Below, piece after piece: positions 37,593 to 39,702 of a stretch of 39,702 bases of DNA. Position numbers and translations under genes: made by a program. How positions within the stretch are numbered: position 1 is the first letter of the stretch; each line of letters opens with the position of its first letter. Source of the stretch: Desulfobacteraceae bacterium (lineage in GTDB: Bacteria; Desulfobacterota; Desulfobacteria; Desulfobacterales; ETH-SRB1). The stretch is taken from contig JAPVVG010000237.1 in the NCBI GenBank assembly GCA_028571455.1, positions 1-39,702 of the forward strand, in the 5' to 3' direction. The notes below the pieces were generated by a model. That model was given only the letters and a program-made list of their open reading frames with translations, made no database searches and was not told the DNA's origin.

Positions 37593-37667
37593 GCCGAACG
37601 CCTAAAATGAGCTGCCACAAAAGCCGTCTAAGACTTTAAATTTACTTAAAATCGGCTCGGCTTTTGG
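37593..37667 (-). other. Truncated attC upstream of SIR2-HerA
   Basis: Minus: CAAAAGCCG (37658-37666, read in reverse) ... CGGCTTTTGTGGCAGCTCATTTTAGGC-GTTCGGC; right arm complete, left arm cut off at ACTTGGGGACGCCC of repeat copy 2. Confidence 0.7.
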
Positions 37668-37827
37668 ACTTGGGGACGCCCTTCACATTTGCAGTTTTAG
37701 AACAATCCACCCTGTATATAAATTAAAGTTAGCTGTGTAATAAAAGCAATAACATATCTAAAGCTGTAGGACTAAAGAACATCCCAAAATTTCCGGCTAC
37801 CCGTTAATAAAGCCTTAATTGTTATTC
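37668..37827. repeat. Dispersed ~190-bp repeat, copy 2 (truncated)
   Basis: acttggggacgcccttcacatttgcagttttagaacaatccaccctgtatataaattaaagttagctgtgtaataaaagcaataacatatc...; diverges after about 37827. Confidence 0.9.
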
Positions 37828-37975
37828 AATATGGACCTAAAAATCTTTCTCAATTGAAATGGATTATATGCGTTGGCGCTTCAGACACCCAAAAATTGCT
37901 TCCCATTTATGCAGATTTCGCTGATAAGCTATTTTTTGAGTATAATTTTTTCTTCCCCCTGAGTTCCGTCACAGT

Positions 37976-38287
37976 TTAAAACTCGATATGCCCTGATTCA
38001 TCCCTGTTTCTCAAAAGTTCAACGGTGATAAATTCAATATTTTTTCCTTTTTCTGTATCAGGTGGAAATAATTCCTTTAATTTTGATAGTGCATCGTAGG
38101 TATCTGGTTCGGTTGCATAATAAAAATCCTGTACTATTTCGCTGAAATTTAATAAATTTTCCTCTTGCCGGCAGGCAGATACAAAGCGGTTAACCAACTC
38201 CTCTAAGATGTTTCGGAATTCATGGAAAAACGAAAGATCATTTAACAGATCAATATTAATGGGATCTTGATCAAGACCAAACAACAT
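37976..38287 (-). CDS. Uncharacterised small ORF, possibly 5'-truncated
   Basis: 103-aa ORF whose start codon lies at the boundary of repeat copy 3. Confidence 0.45.
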   Translation of the reverse strand: MLFGLDQDPINIDLLNDLSFFHEFRNILEELVNRFVSACRQEENLLNFSEIVQDFYYATEPDTYDALSKLKELFPPDTEKGKNIEFITVELLRNRDESGHIEF

Positions 38288-38289
38288 GG

Positions 38290-38480
38290 ACTTGGGGCGC
38301 CCTTCACATTTGCAGTTTTAGAATAATCCCCTGTACATAAATTAAAGTTAGCTGTGTAATAAAAACAATAACATATCCAAAGCTGTAAAACTAAAGAGGA
38401 TCCCAACATTTCCGGCTACCCGTTAATAATGCCATTATTGTTATTCCACCATGCACCCATGCACTTGGCATTTTATAAAT
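38290..38480. repeat. Dispersed ~190-bp repeat, copy 3
   Basis: Near identical to 26653-26850 across its length. Confidence 0.9.
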
Positions 38481-38496
38481 TCCTTGTGAATAGCCA

Positions 38497-38868
38497 TTAT
38501 GATATCTCTTTAATCATCTTGTTTATGATCTGCGCTAATTCGGCAATGTTATATTTGCAGACGTCGTATATTACCTCTGCGTCCGCCTCAAAGTAATGAT
38601 GGCTGATGATATCCCTCATCCCTTTGGCTTTTTTCCAATCGACCTGAGGATATCGCGATAAAAGCGTCTTATTTGTCGCTTTGTCTAGATTTTTTAATGC
38701 CTCGCCAATTGCGATCAGTAACATACAAATGCTGTCAAGTTTCTCCATGCCTGCTGGTGAATCTGTGAAATCATTAACAGATTTAACCGGCTTAAAACGC
38801 TCTAAGATCGTTTGGCTTGCCCGATAAATCTGAGACAATATTTCTAAAACAAGCTCTTTGTCATACAT
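38497..38868 (-). CDS. hepT: HepT-like HEPN toxin (DUF86)
   Basis: KGMRDIISHHYFEADAEVIYDVC carries the Rx4-6H(Y) HEPN motif; overlaps the MntA-like gene. Confidence 0.85.
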   Translation of the reverse strand: MYDKELVLEILSQIYRASQTILERFKPVKSVNDFTDSPAGMEKLDSICMLLIAIGEALKNLDKATNKTLLSRYPQVDWKKAKGMRDIISHHYFEADAEVIYDVCKYNIAELAQIINKMIKEIS

Positions 38869-39208
38869 AGACCGCCTCTTTGTCTATTCTGCCTTTGAGA
38901 AAAGCGTTCATTTTTTCCCGATATCTTACAATATCTACAGTTCTGTGAAACTTTTCCTCTAAATCCTGCTTAATTCCTATAAGGTAAAACAAATTCGGTT
39001 TCCCAAGCTCCACAACAACGTCGATATCGCTTTGCTCTTTCATATTATCTCTGGCTGCCGAGCCAAAGATACCTATTCTTATTATTTCGTATCTGTCCTT
39101 ATTCATCTCCTTGAACCGGCGCAAGCTCATGATAATCTCATCCCTTTTCATTACCACTTCCCCCAATGGTTGATAAACTCGTAAAAAGTCAAATTCGTCG
39201 TCCGCCAA
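38861..39208 (-). CDS. mntA: MntA-like minimal nucleotidyltransferase antitoxin
   Basis: RIGIFGSAARDNMKEQSDIDVVVELGKPNLFYLIGIKQDLEEKFHRTVDIV: GSxxR..SDID nucleotidyltransferase motif. Confidence 0.88.
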   Translation of the reverse strand: MADDEFDFLRVYQPLGEVVMKRDEIIMSLRRFKEMNKDRYEIIRIGIFGSAARDNMKEQSDIDVVVELGKPNLFYLIGIKQDLEEKFHRTVDIVRYREKMNAFLKGRIDKEAVYV

Positions 39209-39232
39209 AGGGCTCTGGCGGATCGACCGCAG

Positions 39233-39275
39233 GGAGAAATCTTATCTTTTCAATAGGTTGCAGTAAGATTTCTCC
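39233..39275. repeat. Inverted repeat with perfect 12-bp arms (ggagaaatctta / taagatttctcc)
   Basis: Arms 39233-39244 and 39264-39275; likely dispersed palindromic repeat upstream of the TA pair. Confidence 0.7.
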
Positions 39276-39545
39276 TATTGTCGAAACAAGGATTTCTCGT
39301 TTCACTCGAAATGACAGGCCAGAGAGACTTTTTACGAGTTCATCAATGGTTACTTCGATTATCTTAATCAATGTTTTGCTAACGAGTTATTAATATTGAA
39401 AACCAAAAATACTGAAAGCCTGTTCATTATATGAAAATGCTTGATAAAGTCCTTTATGTGATTCGGAAAGGTATTATATCTTATTCCGCAGAAAATGCCA
39501 CCTAAAAAATATGGGGGGTTTTATTCTGCACGATGTCCCCCTTTA

Positions 39546-39702
39546 TCACTTCTTTCTTCCCATAATCAGGGAACGTCGAACGATCCCCAGGGTTCGGTTT
39601 TTTTGCATATGACTCACCATGTTAGGCAGGAATCGTTGTGTAGAGAGAGGGCAATCTACGATATGGGTGATTTCCCACCCGGAATCCTTCAGAAGGTCAA
39701 TG
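39546..39702 (-). CDS. C-terminal end of a CDS running off the window, function unknown
   Basis: Minus translation ...IDLLKDSGWEITHIVDCPLSTQRFLPNMVSHMQKNRTLGIVRRSLIMGRKK* is open to the window edge. Confidence 0.55.
   Translation of the reverse strand, partial: IDLLKDSGWEITHIVDCPLSTQRFLPNMVSHMQKNRTLGIVRRSLIMGRKK

Noticed and set aside
38497-39400. HepT/MntA pair as an integron cassette
   Set aside because: GTTAGCA occurs upstream but no attC hairpin was found on either side.
1-39702. CRISPR arrays, tRNA or rRNA genes
   Set aside because: No regularly spaced repeat/spacer pattern, tRNA cloverleaf or rRNA sequence was recognised; the repeats present are dispersed or two-copy tandem.

Overview
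This window looks like an accessory/defence island from a bacterium, probably deltaproteobacterial-like (inferred from gene style only). It starts in ordinary chromosomal genes: pyrF; a peroxiredoxin-like gene that reads as an in-frame-UGA selenoprotein; a Mut7-C RNase-type gene; and an AAA_14/DUF4143 ATPase. A tightly packed eight-gene minus-strand operon of about 21.8 kb follows (4666-26439). Its 5' half has the gene order and families of a single-strand phosphorothioation module: DUF4007 (SspB-like), large ATPase (SspC-like) and PAPS-reductase-like (SspD-like). The rest encodes an unusual set: a 1496-aa protein with N-terminal 'PHK..LLA' domain, NERD nuclease, degenerate kinase, kinase and P-loop domains; a 529-aa orphan; a 1767-aa DptH/HerA-like ATPase; and a second diverged DUF4007-like + ATPase pair. 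Next come a three-gene kinase / unknown / PD-(D/E)XK set and, on the right, an integron-type cassette array without a visible integrase. The array has three complete attC sites whose R'' and R' cores match exactly cassette by cassette, plus two truncated attC sites. Its cassettes carry a solo HsdR-N-type nuclease, a duplicated-motif small protein and an orphan, and a SIR2-HerA(-KTSC) module sits next to one truncated attC. RAYT/REP-like remnants with GGGGACGCCC ends and a three-copy dispersed repeat of about 190 bp lie at several junctions. An HepT/MntA-type toxin-antitoxin pair lies near the right edge. All assignments come from reading the sequence and motif recall; no searches were run.
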